This document shows, one piece after another, positions 17,688 to 25,753 of a stretch of 64,000 nt of DNA. Position 1 is the first letter of the stretch. The number at the start of each line of letters is the position of its first letter. The position numbers and the translations under genes were made by a program. Origin of the DNA: Dorea sp. D27. GTDB lineage: Bacteria; Bacillota; Clostridia; Lachnospirales; Lachnospiraceae. Where the stretch lies: assembly GCF_001185345.1 (NCBI RefSeq), contig NZ_KQ236743.1, forward strand, positions 560,857 through 624,856. Reading direction: 5' to 3'. The notes under the pieces are model-generated. The model saw only the letters and a list, made by a program, of their open reading frames with translations. It had not been told where the DNA came from and ran no database searches.

Positions 17688-18557
17688 ATGAAAAAAGCAT
17701 TGCTGTATTTAAAAAACTTAATATTTATTTTTATAGTGATAGCACTTTTTTCTTATATAATCTGTATGAAATTCTATCCGGATAAAATAAAGGAGTTAAC
17801 AGGGTTTCAGACGTATGTCATCTTGACGGACAGTATGGAGCCAACAATTCCGGTAGGCTCCCTCGTTGTTGACAGAAGTTTTGATGAAGAGGATCAGCTT
17901 AATGAGAATACTATCATTTCTTTTAAAGTAAACCGTCTTGGTGATGATGTCATCTTCACCCATTATTTTAAAAAGAAGGAAGTAGATGAGAGCGGTAAGG
18001 AGCGGTATTACACACAGGCAGAGAATGCCGACCGCTATGATGATTATAAGACTTACCGGGAAGATATATTAGGAACTTACGTGTTACATATCCCCTATGC
18101 AGGGAAGGTGGTTCAGTTTCTTCAGAGTCCCTTTGCCCTGCTGGAGCTTGGGATTATACTTATCATACTGCTTATCCATCATCTGCTTTGGAATAAGTTC
18201 GACAAGGAAGAAAAGGCACAGATGGAGTTGCAGATGTCCGATAATGCTAATTATTCGGTACAAGATGAGCCTGTTCCGGTAATTGATCAGACAAATGAAA
18301 TGCCGCGTGAAGAACTATCTGCCAAAACGGCAGAGGCAGACGCTAATACGGACAAAGTTGAAAAGGAAGCGTGTGTGGAAGCGGAAGAAGAAGTTCAGGA
18401 AGAACCGTATATCGCAGAGGACGTATTATTCGGCTATCGTACGACACCGTCATCCGGGGCTTTTGAAAATGGAGGTGCAGGATTCACGCTATCAGTCAGC
18501 GTACATGGTATCGTACGTCTTGACGTACATAAAAAGAAAAAAACAGCAAGACGGTAG
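17688..18557 (+). CDS. sipW: signal peptidase I, SipW (ER-type), with long C-terminal tail
   Basis: A 289-residue membrane serine peptidase of the archaeal/ER type. It has an N-terminal anchor (about 9-28), the catalytic serine S49 in TDSMEPTIPVGS, H92 in the second catalytic box (VIFTHYF) and a second membrane segment (about 147-168). It would process the preceding TasA-like protein. Residues beyond about 175 form an acidic, glutamate-rich cytoplasmic or wall-facing tail not found in short SipW enzymes. The frame ends just after a run of seven A (18537-18543), and an open frame continues without a break in the -1 frame, so the stop is suspect. Confidence 0.85.
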   Translation: MKKALLYLKNLIFIFIVIALFSYIICMKFYPDKIKELTGFQTYVILTDSMEPTIPVGSLVVDRSFDEEDQLNENTIISFKVNRLGDDVIFTHYFKKKEVDESGKERYYTQAENADRYDDYKTYREDILGTYVLHIPYAGKVVQFLQSPFALLELGIILIILLIHHLLWNKFDKEEKAQMELQMSDNANYSVQDEPVPVIDQTNEMPREELSAKTAEADANTDKVEKEACVEAEEEVQEEPYIAEDVLFGYRTTPSSGAFENGGAGFTLSVSVHGIVRLDVHKKKKTARR

Positions 18558-18904
18558 AGGTCGTTACGCTTCGCAAAAAGAGCTTGAAGAAGATTAAGAG
18601 GATAATAAAGGATAGTACGCTTGTTATCCAGAATCTCCCGGAGACGCTTGATAATGGGTATTCTGTCGGGACAGGCAGCTTCTTCAACTTCCGTGGCCGG
18701 CAGGTGGCAGCCTGGAATATAAAGCATAATAATCTGAAGAAGATTAAGTTGAAAGACTACGGATATTATAAAAAGCATAAAAAAAATATGCAGTATGAAA
18801 ATGACGTGCTGGATATTTTTAAGAAGATTAGAAATGTTTTGAAAGCGGAAGGCATAAAAATAAATCTTGATTCTGCGGAGATAAAAGCTGGAAAAAGGAG
18901 CTAG
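18533..18904 (+). pseudogene. probable C-terminal continuation of SipW in the -1 frame
   Basis: From 18533 the -1 frame is open for 123 codons and encodes a basic, well-formed stretch (TLVIQNLPETLDNGYSVGTG, WNIKHNNLKKIKLKDYGYYK). There is no ATG at its head; the only early start is a TTG at 18584 with no ribosome-binding site. Adding one A to the A7 run at 18537-18543 would fuse it in frame to SipW, giving about 405 residues. It could be a sequencing error, a real frameshift mutation, or slippage at the homopolymer. I do not recognise the domain. Confidence 0.6.
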
Positions 18905-18933
18905 CAGGTGTCGGACAAGCGTCCGGCACCTGC
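18904..18933. terminator. hairpin after the sipW region
   Basis: GCAGGTGTCGGAC (18904-18916) pairs with GTCCGGCACCTGC (18921-18933) around AAGC. It begins on the last base of the preceding stop codon. There is no T-run, so termination would be inefficient or Rho-assisted. Confidence 0.6.
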
Positions 18934-18989
18934 GGCAGTATCATGTTTCTATATGATAAAAATAAAAAAAAATTATCCCAAGAAAAGTG

Positions 18990-19018
18990 TTGACAAATAG
19001 GAGAGTATATAGTATATT
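18990..19018 (+). promoter_or_regulatory. promoter of tRNA-Gly
   Basis: TTGACA (18990-18995), exactly 17 bases, TATATT (19013-19018), 34 bases upstream of the tRNA. This is a strong consensus promoter, as expected for a stable RNA. Confidence 0.8.
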
Positions 19019-19052
19019 AATTATTGTTCTGAGGAACAAAAACACAACATAT

Positions 19053-19125
19053 GCGACAGTGGCTCAGTTGGTAGAGTACGACCTTGCCAAGGTCGGGGTC
19101 GCGGGTTCGAACCCCGTCTGTCGCT
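19053..19125 (+). tRNA. tRNA-Gly (GCC anticodon)
   Basis: A 73-base cloverleaf: acceptor GCGACAG/CTGTCGC, D-arm with AGTTGGTA loop, anticodon stem CGACC/GGTCG with loop TTGCCAA (anticodon GCC), and T-arm with TTCGAAC. The discriminator base is T, normal for glycine tRNA. No CCA is encoded. It stands alone, not in a tRNA cluster. Confidence 0.97.
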
Positions 19126-19352
19126 TTGAAAATCTAATATTCGAAGTGCTTTTGCTGCTTTGCTTAAAAAGTACGATTGGAAATACAGTTGATGACAATA
19201 GGTACTGAAATAATAATCCAAGCATATTGGGAGATTATTTCGGTATCTATTTTAGTTTTAGGAATATTTGTCTTTCGTTCTGATTGTGGCGATGTTATAC
19301 TGGATATATAGGGAGACACATAAATCATTCCAATTGTATCAGGAGGTGGATT

Positions 19353-19730
19353 ATGAGTAATAAAGAACGCCAGATGCAGATATTAAAAGAGATACTGGTA
19401 GAAGATTTTGAAGCAAAGGAAGCCGGTATGCGCGGGGGCAGTACGTTGTTCGAAGTGACTTCTATCGAAGGAGTCGAGATTCCGGAAGGTCTTACTGTCA
19501 TCGTTAATTATGATGATTGTGGAAAAGTGAGATGGGTTGGCCCGTCCGTCCCTCTCTACATGCCGAATGTCTCAGAGGAAATCGATGATATGCGCTTTAT
19601 GGGGAACCTGAATGTATTTGTCATGAGGAAAAAGAAGGTACTTAAGCAAATACACAGATCTCTCGATGGGGAGGCATTTGCTAAGAGAGAAAACACATGC
19701 AGCCTGAGAGAACTACTGATATGTGAGTAG
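19353..19730 (+). CDS. hypothetical protein, 125 residues
   Basis: I do not recognise this gene. AGGAGGTGG lies ideally before the ATG at 19353, and the frame is clean. The protein opens with a charged amphipathic helix (MSNKERQMQILKEILVEDFE), then GMRGGSTLFEV, then a beta-rich middle (VTVIVNYDDCGKVRWVGPSV). No signal peptide or membrane segment is evident, so it is likely cytoplasmic. A hairpin with a T-run closes the transcript at 19797. It stands between the tRNA and hom with no functional link visible. Confidence 0.7.
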   Translation: MSNKERQMQILKEILVEDFEAKEAGMRGGSTLFEVTSIEGVEIPEGLTVIVNYDDCGKVRWVGPSVPLYMPNVSEEIDDMRFMGNLNVFVMRKKKVLKQIHRSLDGEAFAKRENTCSLRELLICE

Positions 19731-19796
19731 ATGAAGCTGCAGAAATGACATTCTGGCTGGTGGCCGCTACATAGCATCAGAGCAGCTTACGATATG

Positions 19797-19826
19797 GCAG
19801 GTTCCGGATTGGGGATCTGCTTTTTT
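19797..19826 (+). terminator. rho-independent terminator
   Basis: GCAG...TTCC pairs with GGGA...CTGC (19797-19820), followed by TTTTTT. It would end the transcript of the 125-residue protein gene. Confidence 0.6.
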
Positions 19827-20003
19827 ATTTAGGGCTCAATACAGCAATGGCGGGCTTCTGGAATATGTGACACTGGAAGTCGCATTTCAAATGTGGTATA
19901 CTTTACATCATGACCTGATATAAGAACAGGAACTGCCATAGCCCCGGCGGCGTGGCAAACATGATTAGCAGTTATGAATTAAGGAAACGGACGGTGATAA
20001 TAT

Positions 20004-21290
20004 ATGACAGAGAAGAGAACGGTCAAAGTAGCGCTCCTCGGGCTGGGAACAGTCGGAAGCGGGGTATACAAGTTAATTGAGAGACAGCAGAAAGAGATGG
20101 TGCACAAAGTTGGTGCGGATCTTCGCATCGAAAAGATTCTTGTACATAGTATAGGCAAGAAGAGGGATGGCGTGGATGCCTCTCTGCTGACCGACAGGTG
20201 GGAAGATATCATAGACGATAGCGAGATTGAGATTGTCATCGAAGTGATGGGCGGTATAGAGCCGGCCAGGACGATGATACTTGAGGCGCTTAATTCTGGT
20301 AAGAATGTTGTTACAGCCAACAAAGACCTTGTAGCCGAATATGGAAAAGAACTGCTGGACGCGGCTGAGAACAATGGGGTGGATTTTCTGTTTGAGGCTG
20401 CGGTTGCGGGAGGAATTCCGATTATCCGTCCTTTAAAACAGTGCCTTGCTTCTAATGAGATTGATGAAGTGATAGGAATCATAAACGGTACGACCAATTA
20501 TATTTTGACGAAAATGTTCGAGGACGGCATGGACTTTGAAGAAGCGCTTGCAAAGGCGACGGAACTTGGGTATGCGGAAGCAGACCCCACGGCAGATATA
20601 GAAGGGCTCGACGCAGGGCGTAAGGTGGCTATCATGGCGTCCATCGCCTTTCATTCCAGGGTAGTATTCTCTGATGTATACACGGAGGGCATAACCGGCA
20701 TTACGGCTAGAGATATCCAGTACGCGCGGGAATTCAAAAGTGTGATTAAACTGCTTGGTGTTGCGCATAATACAGAAGACGGCATAGAAGTTGGAGTCTA
20801 TCCTATGCTGCTTCCAAAGGATCATCCGCTGGCATCGGTCAGGGAGTCTTTTAACGCGGTCTTTGTCCACGGTGACGCAGTCGATGATGCGATGTTCTAT
20901 GGAAGAGGGGCAGGAGAGTTCCCGACGGCCAGCGCGGTCATGGGCGATGTCATAGACGTGGCGAGGGACATCCAGTACCACTGTACGGGCAGAATCAGCT
21001 GTACATGCTTCAGGACGACGCCCATCAAGAAGTTTGACGATGTGAAGAATAAATTTTTCCTCCGGATGCAGGTGGATAACAAGCCGGGAGTCCTGGCTGC
21101 GATTGCCAGCGTGTTCGGCGTCCACAAGGTAAGCATTTCTAAAGTAGTGCAGAAGATAATCAAGGATGGGGCGGCGGAGCTTGTCATAGTGACAGAAGCG
21201 GTGAAGGAATATCACATGAAGGATGCGCTCGAACACTTGAAGGATATGGAGACGACAAGGGAAATCAGCAGTATTATCCGGGAGTATTAG
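20004..21290 (+). CDS. hom: homoserine dehydrogenase
   Basis: A 428-residue NAD(P)-dependent enzyme converting aspartate semialdehyde to homoserine, the branch point to threonine and methionine. Features in order: N-terminal Rossmann fold (VALLGLGTVGSGVYKLI), the VTANKDLVAEYG and AAVAGGIPIIRPL motifs, GIINGTTNYIL, the catalytic-site segment ELGYAEADPTADIEGLDAGRK, and a C-terminal ACT domain (about 350-428, DNKPGVLAAIASVFGVHKVS) that usually confers threonine feedback. An extended -10 (TGG-TATACT at 19897-19902) lies about 100 bases upstream. Confidence 0.96.
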   Translation: MTEKRTVKVALLGLGTVGSGVYKLIERQQKEMVHKVGADLRIEKILVHSIGKKRDGVDASLLTDRWEDIIDDSEIEIVIEVMGGIEPARTMILEALNSGKNVVTANKDLVAEYGKELLDAAENNGVDFLFEAAVAGGIPIIRPLKQCLASNEIDEVIGIINGTTNYILTKMFEDGMDFEEALAKATELGYAEADPTADIEGLDAGRKVAIMASIAFHSRVVFSDVYTEGITGITARDIQYAREFKSVIKLLGVAHNTEDGIEVGVYPMLLPKDHPLASVRESFNAVFVHGDAVDDAMFYGRGAGEFPTASAVMGDVIDVARDIQYHCTGRISCTCFRTTPIKKFDDVKNKFFLRMQVDNKPGVLAAIASVFGVHKVSISKVVQKIIKDGAAELVIVTEAVKEYHMKDALEHLKDMETTREISSIIREY

Positions 21291-21306
21291 GAGTGACAGA
21301 TTTGAT

Positions 21307-22695
21307 ATGGAAGAGTTAGTTAAACAGAATCCATTGGCCGCTGAACGAGTTGGCAGGCTGATAGCAAAATTTGCGGTTCCGGCAATCATAAGCATGCTTG
21401 TCAGTTCGCTTTATAATATAGTAGACCAGATATTTATCGGACAAGGGGTAGGCATGCTTGGAAATGCGGCGACGAATATTGCATTTCCGGTATCTATCAT
21501 CTGTACAGCAACAGCGCTGCTGCTCGGCATCGGAAGCGCTTCTAATTATAATCTGGAGTCTGGTGCTGGAAATCCGGAACGTGCAGCCAGGATAGCAGGA
21601 ACAGGCCTGTCCATGCTCGCGGTTAGCGGTGTGTTCATAGCTGTTATCGTGCTCGTATTCTTAGATCCGCTTCTGCATCTGTTTGGCGTCACGCCGGACG
21701 TGCTGCCGTATGCCCTGGATTATACAGGGATCACGGCGTTCGGTATCCCGTTTCTGGTGCTTACGACCGGTGGGAATCACCTCATCCGGGCGGACAGGAG
21801 TCCGACATATTCCATGACGTGTATGCTTACAGGTGCTATCATCAACACGATACTGGACCCTCTTTTTATCTTCGGATTCCACTGGGGAATCAAGGGAGCA
21901 GCCTGGGCGACGATTATCGGGCAGATTATCTCCGGAATTATGGTAATCGTCTATTTCACGAAAATCCGTCATATGGAGCTTACCGTTTCCATGATGCGGC
22001 CGAAGGGGACTTATCTCAAGGCTATCATGTCGCTGGGGATGGCGGCATGTATCAATCAGATTGCCATGGCTGCCGTACAGATTGTGATGAATAATACGCT
22101 GCGCCATTACGGGGCCTCCTCCGTGTATGGGACAGACATCCCGCTCGCGTGCGTAGGAGTCATATCCAAGGTCAACATGGTCTTTATGGCTATCTGCATC
22201 GGAATCTCCCAAGGGTGCCAGCCAATTTGGGGATTCAACTACGGCGCGGGTAATTTCGGGAGGGTCAAGGAAACGTATAAGAAAGCCGCGGTCCTCTCCC
22301 TGGCAGTAGGCATCCTGTTTTTTACGGCATTCCAGATATTTCCGAGACAGATAGTCAGCATATTTGGCAGCGGAAGTGAAGAATACTTCCATTTTGCGGA
22401 ACGATATTTCCGCATCTTTATGCTGATGACGTTTATAAACGGCCTGCAGCCGATGTCATCTGGATTCTTTACGTCTATTGGGAAGGCGAAGCTTGGCATC
22501 GTGGTATCCCTTACGAGGCAGGTCATATTCCTGCTGCCGCTGATTGTGCTATTTCCACTGTTCATGGGAATTGATGGGGTCATGTATGCGGGGCCGATTG
22601 CAGATGCTGCGGCAGCAGCGGTGGCGATTGCATATGCGTACCGTGAACTGAAGAAGTTTAACCATTGCCCTGCGCAGGATAATGTGCTAGAATGA
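21307..22695 (+). CDS. MATE-family efflux transporter
   Basis: A 462-residue polytopic membrane protein with about twelve hydrophobic helices arranged as two similar halves, the MATE drug/cation antiporter layout. The opening LIAKFAVPAIISMLVSSLYNIVDQIFIGQGVG and GISQGCQPIWGFNYGAG are typical of the MepA-like branch. It starts 16 bases after hom, so transcription is likely shared, although no metabolic link is obvious. The substrate is unknown. A second MATE gene of the same family is at 47757-49127. Confidence 0.9.
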   Translation: MEELVKQNPLAAERVGRLIAKFAVPAIISMLVSSLYNIVDQIFIGQGVGMLGNAATNIAFPVSIICTATALLLGIGSASNYNLESGAGNPERAARIAGTGLSMLAVSGVFIAVIVLVFLDPLLHLFGVTPDVLPYALDYTGITAFGIPFLVLTTGGNHLIRADRSPTYSMTCMLTGAIINTILDPLFIFGFHWGIKGAAWATIIGQIISGIMVIVYFTKIRHMELTVSMMRPKGTYLKAIMSLGMAACINQIAMAAVQIVMNNTLRHYGASSVYGTDIPLACVGVISKVNMVFMAICIGISQGCQPIWGFNYGAGNFGRVKETYKKAAVLSLAVGILFFTAFQIFPRQIVSIFGSGSEEYFHFAERYFRIFMLMTFINGLQPMSSGFFTSIGKAKLGIVVSLTRQVIFLLPLIVLFPLFMGIDGVMYAGPIADAAAAAVAIAYAYRELKKFNHCPAQDNVLE

Positions 22696-22719
22696 ATAGG
22701 TAAAAATTAAATAAGAAAA

Positions 22720-22818
22720 GCAGAGTAGAGATATGTGCGTTAAGTGCCAGCCGGACGGGGAGTTGCCGGCAGGACGAAAAGCATGGAAGCTTGCGGTACA
22801 TATCTCGCATCCCGCTGC
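22720..22818 (+). promoter_or_regulatory. tetrahydrofolate (THF) riboswitch
   Basis: The element matches the THF riboswitch layout: closing stem GCAG/CTGC (22720-22723 with 22815-22818), the conserved GAGTAGAGATATGTGCGTTAAGTG-like strand at 22723-22745, the second arm GACGAAAAGC with its hairpin, and the GCATCCCGC 3' strand. The 3' flank holds ATACCT (22835-22840), which can pair with AGGTAT (22876-22881) over the folT ribosome-binding site, suggesting translational control. It precedes folT, the usual target of this class. Confidence 0.9.
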
Positions 22819-22885
22819 TACACATAGACAGAAGATACCTGCTGTGCGTAGCTTTAAGGACAACTACTGCAAAGGAGGTATTTTT

Positions 22886-23449
22886 ATGAAGAAAATCAAG
22901 TCACTGTTCACGGACTCCTTTCACGAGTTAAGAAGCTTAAAGACATTGGCTATGGCGGCCATGCTGCTTGCAATTGCGGTCGTGCTGGGGTTCTACACGC
23001 TGCAGCTTACCGATTACATCAAGATCGGCTTTGCGTACATCGCAAACGAGCTTGCCGGTATGATGTTCGGGCCGGCCGTGGGAGGCGTGGTGGGAGGTCT
23101 CGCGGATTTGGTAAAGTATCTGGTGAAGCCTACGGGGCCTTTCTTTCCGGGTTTCACTATCAGCGGACTGCTCGGCGGCATCATCTACGGGATTGTGCTC
23201 TACAAGAAGCCGCTCAGCATGAAGCGTATTATAGCGGCCAACGGACTGGTGACGCTGCTTATCAATCTGCTGTTGAATACGTATTGGCTTACACTGCTGT
23301 ACGGCAATACGTTTGTTGCGCTTCTTCCGGCCAGGATTGTGAAGCAGATCATCATGCTTCCGATAGAAGTTATTCTGTTCTATGCGGTGGCAAAAGTGCT
23401 TTCCAGGGCGCATCTGTTTGCAGGTGCAGGCAGGGCCGCAAAGCTTTAG
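22886..23449 (+). CDS. folT: folate ECF transporter, substrate-binding S component
   Basis: A 187-residue membrane protein with about six helices, the S-component that captures folate for an energy-coupling-factor transporter (the EcfA/EcfT module lies elsewhere). The signature PTGPFFPGFTISGLLGGIIYG is characteristic of the FolT family. The ATG at 22886 is chosen because AAAGGAGG precedes it; an earlier in-frame ATG would begin inside the riboswitch. It is controlled by the THF riboswitch directly upstream and ended by a strong hairpin at 23492. Confidence 0.92.
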   Translation: MKKIKSLFTDSFHELRSLKTLAMAAMLLAIAVVLGFYTLQLTDYIKIGFAYIANELAGMMFGPAVGGVVGGLADLVKYLVKPTGPFFPGFTISGLLGGIIYGIVLYKKPLSMKRIIAANGLVTLLINLLLNTYWLTLLYGNTFVALLPARIVKQIIMLPIEVILFYAVAKVLSRAHLFAGAGRAAKL

Positions 23450-23491
23450 TCGGGTTTGAAGTATACGGACAGCAATGTCTGGCAAGTTGAG

Positions 23492-23540
23492 ATACAGGGC
23501 AAGTGTTGCGGCAGACGCCGGACATTTGCCCTGTTGTATT
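23492..23540 (+). terminator. rho-independent terminator after folT
   Basis: ATACAGGGCAA...GCGGC pairs with GCCG...TTGCCCTGTTGTAT around AGAC, with a short T-run after it. The TTGCCCTGT word is shared with the palindrome family described elsewhere in the window. Confidence 0.8.
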
Positions 23541-23583
23541 TTGAGTGGATGAATAAGAGACTGAGATAAAGGAGGATAATAAG

Positions 23584-24297
23584 ATGCCGGTCGGAGTGGT
23601 TGTGGACAGCTTATGTGTATTTGCGGGAGGGATAGCAGGAGCATGTCTCGGCAAGAGGCTTGATAAAAATCTGTGCAATACGCTGACGCTCGTATTTGGC
23701 GTGTGCAGCATGACATTGGGGATTACGAGCATCATAAAGATGGAACAGATGCCGGCTGTCATATTTGCTGTCATCCTCGGGACAGTCGCCGGGGAGCTGC
23801 TACGTCTGGAAGATCGCATTGCATTGGCGGCAGAGAAAGTGCAGGCGCCGGTTGCAAGAATCATGAAGACAGATACGGAGGACAGTAAAGATACATTCCT
23901 GGCCGAGTTCATCAGCATCCTCGTGCTGTTCTGCGCCAGCGGCACCGGGGTATTTGGGGCCCTTCAGTCGGGGATAACGGGAGACCATACTATCCTCATA
24001 TCAAAGGCCATACTGGATTTGTTTACGGCGGCGATATTCGCCGCAAGCCTCGGGTTCATCGTCTCGCTCGTGGCAGTGCCACAGTTCGTCATATTAATCG
24101 TGCTGTATCTGTGTGCAGGTCTGATCATGCCCATGACAACGGACACGATGCTGGCAGACTTCACCGCCTGCGGAGGCATACTCATGCTGGCGACCGGCTT
24201 CCGGATAGCAGGGATCAAACGCTTTCCTATCGCCAACATGCTGCCGGCCATGGCACTTGCCATGCCGTTTTCGTGGATATGGACACAGATAATGTAA
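23584..24297 (+). CDS. DUF554-family membrane protein
   Basis: A 237-residue protein with about seven hydrophobic helices and an N-terminal VDSLCVFAGGIAGACLGKRL segment, the DUF554 family, probable transporters of unknown substrate. A soluble loop (about residues 75-100) separates the first helices from the rest. GGAGGATAATAAG precedes the ATG. It has a promoter-sized gap behind the folT terminator and is closed by its own palindromic terminator at 24303. Confidence 0.88.
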   Translation: MPVGVVVDSLCVFAGGIAGACLGKRLDKNLCNTLTLVFGVCSMTLGITSIIKMEQMPAVIFAVILGTVAGELLRLEDRIALAAEKVQAPVARIMKTDTEDSKDTFLAEFISILVLFCASGTGVFGALQSGITGDHTILISKAILDLFTAAIFAASLGFIVSLVAVPQFVILIVLYLCAGLIMPMTTDTMLADFTACGGILMLATGFRIAGIKRFPIANMLPAMALAMPFSWIWTQIM

Positions 24298-24302
24298 GCT
24301 GG

Positions 24303-24356
24303 AGCGGGTTTGGGACGGGGGAAAATTCAATTTCCCCCGTCCCAAACTCGCTTTTA
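24303..24356. terminator. long palindromic terminator after DUF554 gene
   Basis: AGCG(G)GTTTGGGACGGGGGAAA pairs with TTTCCCCCGTCCCAAAC(T)CGCT, followed by TTTT. The stem is about 22 base pairs with one mismatch. Its core GGGACGG...CCGTCCC recurs in the 24884-24969 palindrome. Confidence 0.85.
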
Positions 24357-24444
24357 TGGTGTCCCCAAATGGCTTGACATTTTGCCGGAAGTATAGCATG
24401 CTATATATGAATACTGTCGTTATACTAAGGATAAGGGTGATGGC

Positions 24445-24876
24445 ATGCAGGAACGATTACCGATAGGGTTTGTGTTTAAGCAGATTAATAATGTATATGA
24501 GAAGGAATTTAACAATTTACTACGGACGTTGGGCATCACAGCGTCCCAATGTGCGGTACTTGATTACCTGTTTTCCAGCAGGAAGGAAGAAGTGAACCAG
24601 AGGGATATCGAGAAAGCGCTCAGCCTGAAGAACCCTACGGTTACGGGGCTTTTGAAACGGCTGGATGAAAAAGGGTTCATCCTGATTGTGCCGAGCAATA
24701 AAGACAAGAGATGCAAGGTGGTATACCTGACGGAAAAGGCGTATGACATCCAACGCAGGATGGAGGCAGACCGGAAGAAGATAGATAAAAAGCTTACAAT
24801 CGGCATGACGAAGAAAGAGATAGAAGCGCTTCAGAAGATGCTCGGGAAAGTGCTTTACAACATATCAGACCCGTAG
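24445..24876 (+). CDS. MarR-family transcriptional regulator
   Basis: A 143-residue winged-helix regulator. The central HTH and wing are visible (QRDIEKALSLKNPTVTGLLKRLDEKGFI, then VPSNKDKRCKVVYLT), the latter being the MarR DxR-type wing signature. The N- and C-terminal helices form the dimer interface. A GATAAGGGTGA precedes the ATG. No divergent target gene is present; it lies between two palindromic elements, so its targets may be elsewhere. Confidence 0.9.
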   Translation: MQERLPIGFVFKQINNVYEKEFNNLLRTLGITASQCAVLDYLFSSRKEEVNQRDIEKALSLKNPTVTGLLKRLDEKGFILIVPSNKDKRCKVVYLTEKAYDIQRRMEADRKKIDKKLTIGMTKKEIEALQKMLGKVLYNISDP

Positions 24877-24883
24877 GTGTTTC

Positions 24884-24969
24884 CAAAAGGGACAGGGCAA
24901 AGGTGAATTGGGGACGGAGGAAAATGAATTTTCCTCCGTCCCCAATTCACCTTTGCCCTGTCCCTTTTG
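24884..24969. repeat. perfect 41-bp inverted repeat with 4-base loop
   Basis: Positions 24884-24924 are the exact reverse complement of 24929-24969, around TGAA. The arm starts CAAAAGGGACAGGGCAAAGG and ends GGGGACGGAGGAAAA. It lies eight bases after the marR stop codon. It can act as a terminator in both directions, yet it is far longer than needed for that. Confidence 0.95.
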
Positions 24970-25052
24970 CATAATCGGAGTTTGTTGAGAAAAGACTATC
25001 AATAAATAAATTACACTTGCTATATAAAAATACTTATGATATATTTATTAAT

Positions 25053-25071
25053 GTAAATGATTATCAATATC
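25053..25071. promoter_or_regulatory. Fur-box-like iron operator
   Basis: GTAAATGATTATCAATATC matches the 19-base Fur consensus GATAATGATTATCATTATC at 16 positions. It lies 25 bases before the DUF3793 start codon, so iron-dependent repression is likely. Confidence 0.65.
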
Positions 25072-25096
25072 AAAATATCAAAGAAAGGAATCAGAT

Positions 25097-25723
25097 ATGC
25101 CTGTTGAAGTTGTATCTTATATGCTGACGGTTGCAGATGTGAAAAGGCGGCTGCAGTTCCAGCTCATCCTGCAATGTGCCCCGTTTTTAAAAGGACTTAA
25201 GGTTACCTGTATCACGAATGTGGATAAGGGTGTCTGTCAGGAGCTCAGGACGGTGCTTTCCGACACCGGGATAGAATATAGAATACTGGCCGTGAGAAAA
25301 GGCAGATGTCTTGTGTTCTTTTTCAGACGGGCAGCCTTTAAGGAGTATCTCAACCGGGAGGATATCAGAGGATTTCTTTCTTTCCATGGTTACGGATGCG
25401 CTGGCAGAGAAGCGGATGTAGACGATATCCTGCAGAAGCTTTCCGCCAGAATATGCCGTTACTCGAAGGAAGACATAGCATTTCCACATGAGATAGGCGC
25501 TTTCCTGGATTATCCTCTTGAAGATGTAAAGGGATTTATAGATAACGGTGGAAAGAACTGCCTGATTACAGGATACTGGAAAGTGTACGGAGACCCGGAG
25601 AAGGCACAGATGATATTTCTTGCCTATGACAAGGCCAAGACAAGTGCTGTGAATGAGTTTCTGGCAGGCAAGCATATCCGGGATATCGCGTGTGCAGCAG
25701 GAATCAAAGCAGCAGCGGTGTAA
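25097..25723 (+). CDS. DUF3793-family protein
   Basis: A 208-residue cytoplasmic protein of the DUF3793 family, frequent in anaerobic Clostridia near iron-uptake or flavodoxin genes. The characteristic C-terminal half is present (FPHEIGAFLDYPLEDVKGFI, CLITGYWKVYGDPEKA). The biochemical role is unknown. AAAGGAATC precedes the ATG. The Fur box directly upstream and the DUF2325 gene 30 bases downstream suggest an iron-responsive pair. Confidence 0.85.
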   Translation: MPVEVVSYMLTVADVKRRLQFQLILQCAPFLKGLKVTCITNVDKGVCQELRTVLSDTGIEYRILAVRKGRCLVFFFRRAAFKEYLNREDIRGFLSFHGYGCAGREADVDDILQKLSARICRYSKEDIAFPHEIGAFLDYPLEDVKGFIDNGGKNCLITGYWKVYGDPEKAQMIFLAYDKAKTSAVNEFLAGKHIRDIACAAGIKAAAV

Positions 25724-25753
25724 GACAATCTGACGGGAAGGAGCGTGGCATAG

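Noticed and set aside
18584-18904. Separate gene starting at the TTG
   Set aside because: No ribosome-binding site and the frame continues smoothly upstream to the A7 tract of sipW; a frameshifted tail is simpler.
22733-22885. Upstream extension of folT
   Set aside because: Its ATG lies inside the THF riboswitch; the ATG at 22886 has the ribosome-binding site.
24303-24969. Insertion sequence flanked by palindromes
   Set aside because: Between the two palindromes is an ordinary marR gene, with no transposase or target duplication.
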